Of a stretch of 64,000 bases of DNA, positions 20,988 through 30,759 are shown one piece after another. Within the stretch, counting starts at the first letter, position 1. Each line of letters opens with the position of its first letter. A model generated the notes under the pieces. The model was not told the DNA's origin. It did no database searches and worked only from the letters and a program-made list of their open reading frames with translations. Source of the stretch: Blastococcus saxobsidens. Lineage in GTDB: Bacteria > Actinomycetota > Actinomycetes > Mycobacteriales > Geodermatophilaceae. The stretch is taken from assembly GCF_010682065.1 (NCBI RefSeq), contig NZ_JAAGWG010000023.1, forward strand, positions 1 through 64,000, written 5' to 3'. The position numbers and the translations under genes are program-made.

Positions 20988-21434
20988 ATGGCTGACGACA
21001 CCGCCGACGTCCCCGCCGACGACGCCGCACTGAACGCCGCCCTCGCCGCCGAGCACGCGGCCATCTGGGGGTACGGCGTCGTGGGCGCCGCGCTGGGCGC
21101 CGGCCAGGCCGCCGTCCTCGCGGCCGAGATCGCGCACCGCGACGTGCGCGACCGGGTCACCACGCTGCTGGCCGACCGCGGCACCGAGCCCGTGCCGCCC
21201 GAGGGCGGCTACGCGCTCCCCTTCCCCGTCCTGTCAGCCGTCGACGCCGCCGCACTGGCCGTCGTCCTCGAGGAGGGCGTCTCCGCGGCGTGGGTGCGGG
21301 TGCTCGACCGGACCGCCGAGCGGTCCACCCGCGAGCTGGCGGCCGAGGTGCTCGGGGCCGCCGAGGTCCGCGCCGTGGGCTGGCGGGCCGCGGCGGCGCA
21401 GAACCCGACGACCCGGGCCTTCCCCGGCCTCTGA
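20988..21434 (+). CDS. DUF4439 ferritin-like domain protein
   Basis: The 148-residue protein is a four-helix ferritin-like domain: [22 protein letters not shown], then [40 protein letters not shown] and an C-terminal helix. The spaced Glu/His residues (EHA; AHRD; EEG) are of the kind that bind metals in ferritin-like proteins, but the function is unknown. It is preceded by GGGGG and is co-directional with the Tat lipoprotein gene. It has no signal peptide of its own. Confidence 0.82.
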   Translation: MADDTADVPADDAALNAALAAEHAAIWGYGVVGAALGAGQAAVLAAEIAHRDVRDRVTTLLADRGTEPVPPEGGYALPFPVLSAVDAAALAVVLEEGVSAAWVRVLDRTAERSTRELAAEVLGAAEVRAVGWRAAAAQNPTTRAFPGL

Positions 21435-21474
21435 GGGCCCGGCCCGCGCCTCCGCCCGTGGCTCAGCCCGTGGC

Positions 21475-23367
21475 TCAGCCCAGGGCGCCCAGGAAGGCGT
21501 CGGTGACGGCGACCGCGGCGCTGCTGGACTGACCGCCCTCGACCAGCACCGCGAACGCCACGCCACCGTCCACGCCGCCCAGCCGGTAGCCGGCGAACCA
21601 GCCGTGCGAGTCCGGCGGGGTGTTGGTCCCGTACTCGGCGGTGCCGGTCTTGCCGAACACCTCGCCGCGATCGGCCAGCGCGGTCGCGGTCCCGGACAGG
21701 ACGACCTGGCGCATCATCGGCCGGAGGGCGTCGAGCACGGCCGCCGGCGGTCCCGCCGGAGCGGGGCCCGCCGGAGCGGCACCCACCACCTCGACCGGTG
21801 CGGCCGGTGTCCCGCTCGCGATGCCGGCGACCACCAGCGCCATCTGCGCCGGGCTCATCAGCACCTGCCCCTGGCCGATCGCGTTGGCCGCCTTGGTGGT
21901 GCCGGTGCTGTCCGAGGGCACCGTCCCGCCGAAGATCCCGATGGGCAGCTCCCAGTCCGAACCCACGCCGTACGCGGCGGCGGCCTCGGCGAGCGCGCCG
22001 TCGGGCAGCTGGAGCCCCTGCTGGATGAAGGTGGTGTTGCAGGACTGGGCGAAGGCCTCGGTGAAGGGCACGGTGCCCAGGTCGAACTGGTCCTGGTTCT
22101 CGAACTCCCGGCCGTCGACGACCGTGGTGCCCGGGCACGGCACCGCGGTGTCGGGACCGAGCGCGCCGGTGGAGAGCAGGGCGGTGGCGGTGATGGCCTT
22201 CATGCTCGACCCGGGCGGGAACTGACCGCGCAGGGCGTTGCCGGGGTTGGCGCCCTCGTTGGAGGCGACGGCCAGGATCTCGCCGGTGCCCGGGCGCACG
22301 GCGACCAGGTGCGTGGGACGCGACTCGGTGGCGACCGCGGCTTCGGCCGCGGCCTGGATGGCCGGGACGAGGGGCGTCTGCACCGGCTGCCCCGGCACGG
22401 GGTCGACGGCCGCGATCTGCCGTCCGGCGTCACCGGTGGTCTCGTCGGTGCTGATCACCGACACGGCGAAACCGGGGGTGCCGGTCAGCTGCTCCTGGAA
22501 GGCCCGCTGCAGGCCGGAGAGCCCGAGCTGGTCGCCGGCGGCGTACCGGGGGGCGCCGTCCTCCGAGGACTCCTCGAGGACCTCGGCGGTCGCGCCGCCG
22601 ACCCGGCCGAGCAGGGCCTCGGCGAACCGGGGCGAGGGCGCCAGCGGCCGGGTCTCGGTCGGGAAGACAGCACCGGGCAGGTCGAACACCTGCGCGCGGA
22701 TCGCCTCGAACTGCGGGCGGCGCAGCGAGATGACCGGGACGAACTGCCCCTCCGGCGCGGCCTCCACCTTCGCGACGATCTCGGCGGCTGGGACGCCGGT
22801 GGCCGCCGAGAGCGCAGCGGCCAGGCCCGGGAGGTCGGTCTCCTGCCCCTTCGCGACGCCGACGTTGACCACCTCGGTGGGCGTGAACAGCGGTGCGCCG
22901 TCCGCGCCGGTGATGGTTGCGCGCTCCGGGAGGCTGCGGGTCAGCTCCAGGTGCTGCCCCTCCCCCAGCTCCGGGTGCACCAGCGCGGGCTCGGCGACCA
23001 CCTGCCAGGCGTCGTCGCCCTCCTCGAGGCGCAGCTCCGCGTCGTAGCTCCAGTCGGGCGCGGCCGTGAGGTCCCAGGTCGCCGACCAGTCGACGGTCGC
23101 AGTGCCGTCCTCCACCACGACGTCCCCGACTTCGGCGGTGAGCGCGGCGTCGGGCAGGTCCCCGGCGGTCTGCTCGAGGATCGCGGTCGTCGCCTCCGGG
23201 TCGGTGGTGGCGGCGGCGGCAGCAGCCAGGTCACCCGCGGTCCAGTCGTCCAGGAACGCCTCGGCGGCTGTCCGCACGTCGTCCTCGCTGCTGCCGGAGC
23301 AACCGGCGAGCACGGGGGCGGCGAGCAGGAGCGAGATCAGCAGGGTGGGGGCCGGTCGTGTCCGCAC
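21475..23367 (-). CDS. Penicillin-binding protein with MecA N-terminal-like domain
   Basis: This is a 630-residue class B-type transpeptidase for peptidoglycan cross-linking, on the outer face of the membrane. It begins with a lipoprotein-type signal (LLISLLLAAPVLAGCSGSS, Cys22). An NTF2-like MecA_N domain follows (to about 130), then a PBP dimerisation domain and the transpeptidase with SSMK (SxxK), SCN (SxN) and KTGTAEYG (KTG). It is full length. MecA-like layout does not by itself imply beta-lactam resistance; in actinobacteria these are ordinary cell-wall enzymes. Confidence 0.92.
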   Translation of the reverse strand: MRTRPAPTLLISLLLAAPVLAGCSGSSEDDVRTAAEAFLDDWTAGDLAAAAAATTDPEATTAILEQTAGDLPDAALTAEVGDVVVEDGTATVDWSATWDLTAAPDWSYDAELRLEEGDDAWQVVAEPALVHPELGEGQHLELTRSLPERATITGADGAPLFTPTEVVNVGVAKGQETDLPGLAAALSAATGVPAAEIVAKVEAAPEGQFVPVISLRRPQFEAIRAQVFDLPGAVFPTETRPLAPSPRFAEALLGRVGGATAEVLEESSEDGAPRYAAGDQLGLSGLQRAFQEQLTGTPGFAVSVISTDETTGDAGRQIAAVDPVPGQPVQTPLVPAIQAAAEAAVATESRPTHLVAVRPGTGEILAVASNEGANPGNALRGQFPPGSSMKAITATALLSTGALGPDTAVPCPGTTVVDGREFENQDQFDLGTVPFTEAFAQSCNTTFIQQGLQLPDGALAEAAAAYGVGSDWELPIGIFGGTVPSDSTGTTKAANAIGQGQVLMSPAQMALVVAGIASGTPAAPVEVVGAAPAGPAPAGPPAAVLDALRPMMRQVVLSGTATALADRGEVFGKTGTAEYGTNTPPDSHGWFAGYRLGGVDGGVAFAVLVEGGQSSSAAVAVTDAFLGALG

Positions 23368-23435
23368 GGGTCAACCCTGTCAGAGACAGGGCCCGGACCC
23401 GTTCCCGGCTCGCGGCGGAACTCCGGACCGGACCG

Positions 23436-24287
23436 TCAGAACAGGACGCTGGAGTACACGCCGACCTCGCGGAACCCGACGCGGGCGTAGGCGGCCCGCG
23501 CCCGCGCGTTGTAGTCGTTGACGTAGAGGCTGACGACCGGCGCGATGGCCGCCCGGGCGTACTCGACGACGGCCGCCGTGCCCGCGGTCCCGATGCCGCG
23601 GCCCCGGTAGGCCGGGGCCACCCACACGCCCTGGACCTGGCAGGCGGCCCGGGAGACCGCCCCGATCTCGGCCTTGAAGACGACCGCGTCGTGCTCGATC
23701 CAGGCCAGCGACCGGCCGGCCCGCACCAGGTCCCCGACCCGCGCCCGGTAGCCGGCGCCGCCGTCGGACCGCAGCGGGCTGACCCCGACCTCCTCGGTGA
23801 ACATGGCGATCGACGCCGGCAGGAGCGTGTCGAGCTCGTCGGGACGGACGGGGCGGACGCGCGGCTCGGGCGCGACGGCAGGCGGGCCGTCGACGGCCAG
23901 CAGCGGCTGGCGGGGCCGGTGGTCCCGTGCCGGACCCCAGGACGGCTCGAGCAGCTCCCACAGCGGCTCCACCGACGCGGCCGGTCCCACGATGGTGCTG
24001 CACCGCCGGCCGGCCCGGCGGGCGCGGTCGGCGAAGGCGTGGGCCGCTCGCTGCTCGGCACCCGGCAGGGCGAAGGGGATGAGGTTGGCGCCGGCCAGGC
24101 AGACCGCCTCCAGCGACCGGCCAACCCCGAAGCCCCACAGCGGCGCCCCGATGGCCATGGGCGCGGTGCCCACCGCCTCGACCCGCCCGGCCAGCCAGCA
24201 CGTGGCCACCGGATCGGTGGCCAGCAGCTCGGTGACGGCGGGCTCGTCGCTCTCGTCGAGGACCCGGGCGTGGGGCGTCCGCAGCAC
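23436..24287 (-). CDS. GNAT acetyltransferase with DUF4081 domain
   Basis: The 283-residue protein has an N-terminal DUF4081-like half (LDESDEPAVTELLATDPVATCWLAGRVEAVG) and a C-terminal GNAT domain with QGVWVAPAYRGRGIGTAGTAAVVEYA and the final VSLYVNDYNARARAAYARVGFREVGVYSSVLF. The role is unknown. The ATG lies 3 bp past the ispG stop codon, so the genes are co-transcribed; this rip-ispG-GNAT-PBP order matches the mycobacterial Rv2864c-Rv2869c region. Confidence 0.9.
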   Translation of the reverse strand: MLRTPHARVLDESDEPAVTELLATDPVATCWLAGRVEAVGTAPMAIGAPLWGFGVGRSLEAVCLAGANLIPFALPGAEQRAAHAFADRARRAGRRCSTIVGPAASVEPLWELLEPSWGPARDHRPRQPLLAVDGPPAVAPEPRVRPVRPDELDTLLPASIAMFTEEVGVSPLRSDGGAGYRARVGDLVRAGRSLAWIEHDAVVFKAEIGAVSRAACQVQGVWVAPAYRGRGIGTAGTAAVVEYARAAIAPVVSLYVNDYNARARAAYARVGFREVGVYSSVLF

Positions 24288-24290
24288 GGG

Positions 24291-25451
24291 TCAGCTGACG
24301 GTGACGACCGGCGGGCCCGAGGGCTCACCGGCGGCGAGCTGCTCACCGGCGATCTTCAGGGCCTCCTCGATGAGGGTCTCCACGATCTGGGACTCGGGCA
24401 CGGTCTTGATGACCTCGCCCTTGACGAAGATCTGCCCCTTGCCGTTGCCGGACGCCACGCCCAGGTCGGCCTCGCGGGCCTCACCGGGGCCGTTGACGAC
24501 GCAGCCCATGACCGCGACGCGCAGCGGCACCTCCATGCCCTCCAGCCCGGCGGTGACCTCGTCGGCCAGCTTGTAGACGTCGACCTGGGCGCGCCCGCAC
24601 GAGGGGCAGCTGACGATCTCCAGGCCGCGCTGGCGCAGGTTCAGCGACTCCAGGATCTGGTTGCCGACCTTGACCTCCTCGGCCGGCGGGGCCGAGAGGG
24701 AGACGCGGATGGTGTCGCCGATGCCCTGGCTGAGCAGGGCGCCGAACGCGACGGCGGACTTGATGGTGCCCTGGAAGGCCGGGCCTGCCTCGGTGACGCC
24801 GAGGTGCAGCGGGTAGTCGCACTGCGCGGCCAGCAGCTCGTAGGCCCGGACCATCACGACCGGGTCGTTGTGCTTGACCGAGATCTTGATGTCGCGGAAG
24901 TCGTGCTCCTCGAACAGCGAGCACTCCCAGAGCGCGGACTCCACCAGCGCCTCGGGGGTGGCCTTGCCGTACTTGGCGAGCAGTCGCTTGTCGAGGGAGC
25001 CGGCGTTGACGCCGATGCGGATCGGGATGCCGGCGTCCTTGGCGGCCCGGGCGATCTCGCCGACCTTGTCGTCGAACTTCTTGATGTTGCCCGGGTTCAC
25101 GCGGACGGCGGCGCACCCGGCGTCGATCGCGGCGAACACGTAGCGGGGCTGGAAGTGGATGTCGGCGATGACCGGGATCTGCGACTTCTTCGCGATGACC
25201 GGCAGCGCCTCGACGTCGTCGGTGTCGGGCACCGCGACCCGCACGATCTGGCAGCCCGACGCGGTCAGCTCCGCGATCTGCTGGAGGGTCGCGTTGATGT
25301 CGGCCGTCTTGGTCGTGGTCATCGACTGGACGCTGACGGGGTGGTCGCTGCCGACACCGACGCCGCCCACGTCCAGCTGGCGGGTCTTCCGCCGGGGCGC
25401 GAGGACGGGCGGGGGCGCAGCGGGCATGCCGAGGCCGACGGGGATCGCCAT
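24291..25451 (-). CDS. ispG: 4-hydroxy-3-methylbut-2-en-1-yl diphosphate synthase
   Basis: IspG (GcpE) is the [4Fe-4S] enzyme of the penultimate MEP-pathway step. The 386-residue protein has [21 protein letters not shown] at the N terminus, the TIM-barrel segment [15 protein letters not shown], and the cluster cysteines in SCPSCGRAQ and [12 protein letters not shown] start at the ATG giving MAIPVGLG; an upstream GTG would add 19 residues without support. dxr, another MEP gene, lies 3.4 kb away with rip. Confidence 0.96.
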   Translation of the reverse strand: MAIPVGLGMPAAPPPVLAPRRKTRQLDVGGVGVGSDHPVSVQSMTTTKTADINATLQQIAELTASGCQIVRVAVPDTDDVEALPVIAKKSQIPVIADIHFQPRYVFAAIDAGCAAVRVNPGNIKKFDDKVGEIARAAKDAGIPIRIGVNAGSLDKRLLAKYGKATPEALVESALWECSLFEEHDFRDIKISVKHNDPVVMVRAYELLAAQCDYPLHLGVTEAGPAFQGTIKSAVAFGALLSQGIGDTIRVSLSAPPAEEVKVGNQILESLNLRQRGLEIVSCPSCGRAQVDVYKLADEVTAGLEGMEVPLRVAVMGCVVNGPGEAREADLGVASGNGKGQIFVKGEVIKTVPESQIVETLIEEALKIAGEQLAAGEPSGPPVVTVS

Positions 25452-25529
25452 GCGCCCAGTATCCCCCGCCTGCGCCACCGTGCCGCCGACGCCGGCTGTG
25501 ACCTCCACCCGGACGCCGGAGGCGCCGCC

Positions 25530-26468
25530 TCACACCGCGTAGGCGGAGGCCTCGGCGACGAGCGCGTCGACCACGGTCCGCACCGCCCGCCGGGCGGCCT
25601 TGTCCGGGCGCATGAGCGCCTCGACGATCCGCCCGGCCCGCAGGTCGGCCAGGGGCACGAGCGCCAACCGGCCCTCGGCCCTGTCCCGGGTGGTGTGCCG
25701 GGGCAGCAGCGCGATGCCGTGCCCGTGACCGACCAGCTTCTCCATCAGCGGCAGGTGCGTGGTGCGGCGGACGACGTGCACCGGGGCACCGGCCCGGGCC
25801 GCGATCGCGGTGAGCACCCGGTCGATCGGGAAGTCGGCCGGCGGGGCGATCCACCGCTCGCCGATCACGTCCAGCGGGCTCACGCGGTCGCGCGTGGCCA
25901 GCGGGTGGTCCAGGGGCAGGGCGACGTCGAGGGGCTCGCGCAGCAGCAACCGCACCTCGACCTGCGGCCGGGCCGGGGGCACCACGTCGTCCGACCGGTG
26001 CGCGACCACGATGTCGTAGTCGGCGGTGAGCGCGGCGAAGTCGTCCTGGGACACGTCCTCGTCGTGGGTCTCCAGGACGATCTCCGGGACCGCGGCCAGC
26101 CGGTCGAGCAGGCCGGGGACCAGCAGCTCGCCGGCCGAGTGGAACACCGCGAGGCGCACAGTCCCCCCGGCGCCGCCCCGGTAGCCCGCCCAGTCGGCCT
26201 CGGCCACGGCCAGCGCTGTCGCGACACCGGTGGCGATGCCGGCCAGCGCCCGGCCGGCATCGGTCAGCCGGACCCCCCGGCCCACCCGTTCGACCAGCGG
26301 CACCCCCACCCCCCGCTGCAGCACCTTCAGCTGCTGGGACACGGCGGACGGCGTCCTGGCGGTGGCCCGGGCGACGGCGGTCACCGATCCGTGCTCGGCC
26401 AGCTCGCGGAGCAGGAGCAGCTGGGCCGGCTCGACCCGCTCCCAGAGGCCCGGACCGTTCACCACCAT
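25530..26468 (-). CDS. LysR family transcriptional regulator
   Basis: The 312-residue protein has an N-terminal winged helix (LLLLRELAEHGSVTAVARATARTPSAVSQQLKVLQRGVGVPLVERVGRGVRLTDAG) and a periplasmic-binding-like effector domain. It is transcribed divergently, 71 bp apart, from an EamA exporter, the classical arrangement in which a LysR regulator controls its neighbour. The effector is unknown. Confidence 0.92.
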   Translation of the reverse strand: MVVNGPGLWERVEPAQLLLLRELAEHGSVTAVARATARTPSAVSQQLKVLQRGVGVPLVERVGRGVRLTDAGRALAGIATGVATALAVAEADWAGYRGGAGGTVRLAVFHSAGELLVPGLLDRLAAVPEIVLETHDEDVSQDDFAALTADYDIVVAHRSDDVVPPARPQVEVRLLLREPLDVALPLDHPLATRDRVSPLDVIGERWIAPPADFPIDRVLTAIAARAGAPVHVVRRTTHLPLMEKLVGHGHGIALLPRHTTRDRAEGRLALVPLADLRAGRIVEALMRPDKAARRAVRTVVDALVAEASAYAV

Positions 26469-26539
26469 GAAGGCACGCTACAACGACGTTTCACGACATC
26501 GCGCTTGTCCTTCACCGACGATGCCCGGAGGCTCGCGGT

Positions 26540-27445
26540 GTGCCCGTCCGCGACCGCCTTCTCGCGTGCCTCGTCGCGGTGTGCTGGGGGCTGAACTTCC
26601 CCGCCACCGCACTCGCCCTCGAGCAGTTCCCGCCCCTGTTCATGGTCGCCCTGCGCTTCGCGCTCGTGGGCCTGCCCGCGCTGCTGCTGATCCCCCGGCC
26701 GCGCGTCCCGCTGCGCTGGCTGGTCGGCGTCGGGGTGGGCATCGGGATCCTGCAGTTCGCGTTCCTCTACGCGGGCATGGCCGCCGGCATGCCGAGCGGC
26801 CTGGCCTCCCTCGTCCTGCAGGCGTCGGCGCCGTTCACCGTCCTCATCGCCGGCTTCTGGCTGCACGAGCGGCTGACCGCGCGCCAGCTCGGCGGAGTGC
26901 TGCTCGCCGTCCTCGGCCTGGCCGCGATCGCCGTGCACCGGGCGCAGACGGCCGCCTGGCTACCCGTCGTCCTCACCCTCTGCGGGGCGCTCGGCTGGGC
27001 GATCGGCAACGTCTGCAGCCGCCGGGCGCAGGCGCCGAACGCGTTCCACCTGACGCTCTGGACGGCGGCGATCCCGCCCGTGCCCATGCTGGTGCTGGCG
27101 CTGGTCGTCGAGGGCCCGACCCGCATCGGGCGCTCGCTGTCGACCGCGTTCACGACGTCCGCGCTGCCGTCGGTGCTCGGGCTGCTCTACGTCGTCGTCG
27201 TCGCCACGCTGGTCGGCTACGGGATCTGGAACACCCTGCTCTCCCGGCACCCGTCGAACGTGGTGGCACCGTTCTCCATGCTCGTGCCGGTGGTCGGCGT
27301 CCTCGCGTCGTGGCTGGCCTTCGGCGAGGTGCTGGACCCGGTGGAGCTGGTCGCCGGCGTCCTCGTGGTGGGCGGCGTCCTCGTCGCCTCCCGGCCGGCC
27401 CGCCGCACCGCGACGCCGGCCGCGCCGATCACCCAGCCAGCGTGA
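26540..27445 (+). CDS. EamA family (DMT) transporter
   Basis: This 301-residue membrane protein has ten hydrophobic helices arranged as two EamA repeats, starting RLLACLVAVCWGLNFPATALALEQFPPLFMVALRF. Relatives such as EamA/RhtA export amino acids or metabolites. The GTG start is preceded by GGAGG at 8 bp spacing. A divergent LysR gene suggests induction by a metabolite. Its 3' end overlaps the rip 3' end by 17 bp (convergent). Confidence 0.92.
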   Translation: MPVRDRLLACLVAVCWGLNFPATALALEQFPPLFMVALRFALVGLPALLLIPRPRVPLRWLVGVGVGIGILQFAFLYAGMAAGMPSGLASLVLQASAPFTVLIAGFWLHERLTARQLGGVLLAVLGLAAIAVHRAQTAAWLPVVLTLCGALGWAIGNVCSRRAQAPNAFHLTLWTAAIPPVPMLVLALVVEGPTRIGRSLSTAFTTSALPSVLGLLYVVVVATLVGYGIWNTLLSRHPSNVVAPFSMLVPVVGVLASWLAFGEVLDPVELVAGVLVVGGVLVASRPARRTATPAAPITQPA

Positions 27446-28799
27446 CCGGGTTGACGATGTCGGCGACGAGCAGCAGGAGCGACAGCGCCAGGAAGAGACC
27501 GGCGACGGCGTAGGCGACCGGCATCAACCGCGCGATGTCGAACGGCCCCGGGTCGGGCCGGCCGCGCACGCGGGCCACCGTGGCCCGCCCCTTCTCGTAG
27601 AGCGCGCCGGCGATGTGCCCGCCGTCGAGCGGGTAGATCGGCAGCATGTTGAAGAGGAACAGCACCATGTTCATCCCGGCGAGCAGCTGGATGAAGTAGC
27701 TGATCTTCTGCGTCCCGGAGAAGCCCTCGAAGGCGAACACCTCGCCGGAGATCCGGCTGACGCCGACCACGCCGATCGGGCCGAGCGGGTCGCGCTCCTC
27801 GCCGAGGAACGTGGCCCGGAACAGCTGTGGGACGCGCTCGGGGATCTCGAGCAGCCGGTCCACCGACCGGACGACGATGGTGCCGAGATGGCCGGGGACG
27901 TCGGTGATCGACTGCCGCACGTCGCGCGGCGCCGGGCTGATCCCGACGAAACCGACGGTCTCGGTCCGCTCGCCCTCGTCGTCGGCGTACACGCGGTTCT
28001 CGGTGGGCGTGACCGTGAGGTCGAGCCGTTCATCCTCGCGCTCGACGGTGAAGACGACCGGCTCGTCGGCGCTGACCCGGATCGCCTCCTGCACCTGCTC
28101 CCAGCCGACGTCGGTCTCCCGGGACACCGGCTCGCCGTCCAGCGCCACGATGGTGTCGCCCGGGGCGAGTCCGGCCTCGCTGGCGGGGCTGCGGGGCGGG
28201 AGCGCGCAGCCGGGGGCCCCGGTCTCGCAGAGCTGTCCTTCCGGCGTGATCGGCACCGCGCACGGGTCCTCCGCGCGCGCCGACGCCGCCCCGGCGGGCA
28301 GCACGCAGTCCGGCACCCGGGCGATGGTGGTGGTGATCTCCGGGATGCCGAAGCCGACCAGGACGACGGTGAAGAAGACGACGGCCAGCACCAGGTTGTG
28401 GAACGGCCCGGCGAACATCACGATGACGCGCTGCCACCAGGGCTTCTTGTAGAAGACGCGGCCGCCGTCGGAGGGCAGCACGTCGTTGAGCGACTGCCCG
28501 CGGACCTCGGCGATGAAGCTGCGCATCCGGGTGGCGCGCTTGCTCTCGCCCTCCTCGGCCGGCGGGATCATGCCGACGATGCGGATGTAGCCGCCCAGCG
28601 GGATCGCCTTGACGCCGTACTCGGTCTCGCCGCGGCGCCGGGAGAACACCGTGGGCCCGAAGCCCACCATGAACTGCGGCACCCGCATGCCGAACTTCCG
28701 GGCCCACCAGAAGTGGCCGGCCTCGTGGAAGGCGATGGAGAACATCAGGCCGAGGGCGAAGAGGACGATCCCCAGGATCGTCAGCAGGATCTCGCTCAG
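27429..28799 (-). CDS. rip: Site-2 protease Rip/RseP (M50)
   Basis: This intramembrane zinc protease cleaves anti-sigma factors, as mycobacterial Rip1 does. The zinc motif HEAGH lies in the first helix, one PDZ domain is central (SPASEAGLAPGDTIVALDG), and the second active-site motif NMLPIYPLDGGHI precedes the last helices. The first ATG would truncate the first membrane helix, starting at MFSIAFHEAGH. I therefore start at CTG 54 bp upstream, giving LSEILLTILGIVLFALGL before it, because GGAGGGG lies 5 bp ahead and no ATG, GTG or TTG is in frame. This gives 456 residues. dxr ends 13 bp upstream. Confidence 0.9.
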   Translation of the reverse strand: MSEILLTILGIVLFALGLMFSIAFHEAGHFWWARKFGMRVPQFMVGFGPTVFSRRRGETEYGVKAIPLGGYIRIVGMIPPAEEGESKRATRMRSFIAEVRGQSLNDVLPSDGGRVFYKKPWWQRVIVMFAGPFHNLVLAVVFFTVVLVGFGIPEITTTIARVPDCVLPAGAASARAEDPCAVPITPEGQLCETGAPGCALPPRSPASEAGLAPGDTIVALDGEPVSRETDVGWEQVQEAIRVSADEPVVFTVEREDERLDLTVTPTENRVYADDEGERTETVGFVGISPAPRDVRQSITDVPGHLGTIVVRSVDRLLEIPERVPQLFRATFLGEERDPLGPIGVVGVSRISGEVFAFEGFSGTQKISYFIQLLAGMNMVLFLFNMLPIYPLDGGHIAGALYEKGRATVARVRGRPDPGPFDIARLMPVAYAVAGLFLALSLLLLVADIVNPVTLAG

Positions 28800-28812
28800 C
28801 TCGGCCCCTCCG

Positions 28813-30090
28813 TCACATGCCTCGGTCGATCACGCGCCGGGCGTGCTCCCGGGCCCACTTCTCCGCCGCCAGGACGTCGTCGACGCAGGTGGGGGCACCG
28901 AGATCCGGTGCGGCGTCGAGGGTACGCGCGACGAGGTCGACGATCCCTGTGAACGAGAGGCGACCCGCCACGAACGCCGCGACGGCCTCCTCGTTGGTGG
29001 CGTTGTACATCGCCGGCACCACGCCACCGGCCTCCCCGGCCTCCCGCGCCAGCCGCACCGCGGGGAACGCCTCGGAGTCCAGCGGGGCGAACTCCCAGGT
29101 GCTGGCCGTCGACCAGTCCAGCGCCGGCTGCACGTCGGGCAGGCGGTCGGGCCAGGCGAGGGCCAGCGCGATCGGCAGCCGCATGTCCGGCGGGCTGGCC
29201 TGGGCGATGGTGGCGCCGTCGGCGAAGGTCACCATCGAGTGCACGATCGACTGCGGGTGCACGACGACGTCGATGTCGGCGAACGGGACGCCGAAGAGCA
29301 GGTGGGCCTCGATCAGCTCCAGGCCCTTGTTCACCAGCGTGGCCGAGTTGACGGTGATGACCGGGCCCATGTCCCAGGTGGGGTGGGCCATCGCCTGCTC
29401 GACGGTGACGGCGGACAGCTCCTCGCGGGTTCGGCCGCGGAACGGACCGCCGCTGGCGGTCAGGACCAGGCGGGCCACCTCGCTCCGGTCACCACCCCGC
29501 AGGCACTGGGCGATCGCCGAGTGCTCGGAGTCGACCGGTACCAGCTGGCCGGGCGCGGCGGCGGCGAGGACCAGGTCCCCGCCGGCGATCAGCGACTCCT
29601 TGTTGGCCAGCGCCACCGTCCGCCCGGCGGACAGCGCGGCGAGCGTCGGGCCCAGGCCGATCGACCCGGTGATCCCGTTGAGCACCACGTCGGCGGGGCG
29701 GGCGGCGAGCTCCTCGGCCGCCCGCGGACCGGCGAGGATCTCCGGCAGCGCGTACTCCCCCTTGGCCCAGCCGCGCTGGGACGCGGCGGCGTAGAACGCC
29801 AGCTGCAGGTCCTGGGCGGCGGTGGCCCGGGCGACGGCGACGGTGCGCACACCGAGGGAGAGCGCCTGCTCGGCCAGCGTGGCGACGTCCCCACCACCGG
29901 CGGCCAGCCCGGTGATCCGGACCCGGCCCGGGTTCTGGCGAGCGACGGCGACGGCCTGCCGGCCGATCGAGCCGGTGGAGCCGAGGAGGGTGATCTCGCG
30001 GGGTTCGCTCGACGCCTCCGCTTCGCTCCCGCGGGGCGCTCCGCTCCTCACTCGTCCCGCGCTGCGATGCTCACGCCCCTGTTCGCTCAC
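28813..30090 (-). CDS. dxr: 1-deoxy-D-xylulose 5-phosphate reductoisomerase
   Basis: Dxr makes methylerythritol 4-phosphate, the committed MEP step, using NADPH and a divalent metal. The protein has [13 protein letters not shown] (cofactor loop), [24 protein letters not shown] and [13 protein letters not shown]. The chosen GTG has GGGGAG at about 9 bp and gives 425 residues. The first 30 residues ([16 protein letters not shown]...) are hydrophilic and not part of the fold; they are encoded by a dispersed repeat also found near 45434. The true start could be just before the REITLLGS strand. Confidence 0.96.
   Translation of the reverse strand: MSEQGREHRSAGRVRSGAPRGSEAEASSEPREITLLGSTGSIGRQAVAVARQNPGRVRITGLAAGGGDVATLAEQALSLGVRTVAVARATAAQDLQLAFYAAASQRGWAKGEYALPEILAGPRAAEELAARPADVVLNGITGSIGLGPTLAALSAGRTVALANKESLIAGGDLVLAAAAPGQLVPVDSEHSAIAQCLRGGDRSEVARLVLTASGGPFRGRTREELSAVTVEQAMAHPTWDMGPVITVNSATLVNKGLELIEAHLLFGVPFADIDVVVHPQSIVHSMVTFADGATIAQASPPDMRLPIALALAWPDRLPDVQPALDWSTASTWEFAPLDSEAFPAVRLAREAGEAGGVVPAMYNATNEEAVAAFVAGRLSFTGIVDLVARTLDAAPDLGAPTCVDDVLAAEKWAREHARRVIDRGM
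30041..30072. repeat. Dispersed 32-bp repeat, copy 1
   Basis: This sequence is identical at 29 of 32 positions to 45434-45465, in the same orientation. It begins CCGCTCCTC and ends GCTGCGATGCTC. It lies within the 5' coding end of dxr and encodes part of a non-conserved N-terminal extension. It probably belongs to a larger repeat family in this genome. Confidence 0.6.
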
Positions 30091-30166
30091 ACCCGCATAC
30101 TCCCCGACCCGCCGTGCACACCCACCTCGGAGGGTGCGGCGACCCCACGCCTGCCAGAATGGCGGG

Positions 30167-30469
30167 GTGACCGAGGCATTCCACTCCCCGTCGACCCAGC
30201 GGGTCAACCAGCCCGGACGAGAAGAGGGCATCGTCCGCGCCGGCTCCCACCCCGTCGAGCACGAGAGCCCGCAGGACTGGGGCTGGCACGGCGAGACCGG
30301 CAAGTGGGGCCAGATCGGCGGCTGGCTCGCCACGATCGTGATCCTGACCTACCTGATCGGCAACCACGAGGGCCGCGTCGAGGACCTCTGGCTCTACGCC
30401 ATCGCCGGCATCATGGCCCTCATCCTGATCTGGGACCTGCGCCGCAAGAAGACCGCCTGGCGTCGCTGA
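30167..30469 (+). CDS. DUF2631 small membrane protein
   Basis: The 100-residue protein has a hydrophilic N-terminal half with [23 protein letters not shown], then two membrane helices ([33 protein letters not shown]) and a basic tail RRKKTAWRR. It matches DUF2631, whose mycobacterial member also lies near dxr/rip. The function is unknown. The GTG start has no strong ribosome site but the first conserved residues follow soon after. A strong terminator follows. Confidence 0.85.
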   Translation: MTEAFHSPSTQRVNQPGREEGIVRAGSHPVEHESPQDWGWHGETGKWGQIGGWLATIVILTYLIGNHEGRVEDLWLYAIAGIMALILIWDLRRKKTAWRR

Positions 30470-30483
30470 CGCCAGGCGGTAGC

Positions 30484-30524
30484 GACGGCGGCCGGGTTCC
30501 CTGCGCGGGAGCCCGGCCGCCGTC
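30484..30524 (+). terminator. Intrinsic terminator after DUF2631 gene
   Basis: GACGGCGGCCGGG pairs perfectly with CCCGGCCGCCGTC (13 bp); a T/G pair and TCCC/GGGA continue the stem to a TGCGC loop. It begins 14 bp past the stop codon. It is one of the strongest hairpins in the window. The following 235 bp to the LAATG gene contain no gene and no convincing promoter. Confidence 0.8.
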
Positions 30525-30759
30525 GTCTGTCGGCACCGGAGGACCGAGGACCCTGCTGCCGGCAGGACGACGTGGACCGTCGGCACGTGCGCCGGATGGC
30601 GGCTACGGACGGAACGGGCGCTGACTTCGTCAACTTCTGGCCGGAAAGCTCTCGAACCATGGCGTGTCCTGCCCGTTTCTCGATCGCACAGCGGGCGCCG
30701 CTTGTCGGTAGACATTGCCTATCCGGTCGCGCACCGGTCCCGATGAACCGGAGCGTCCG

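Noticed and set aside
21457-21480. 12-bp tandem duplication CCGTGGCTCAGC
   Set aside because: Two copies between convergent genes, too short and isolated to interpret.
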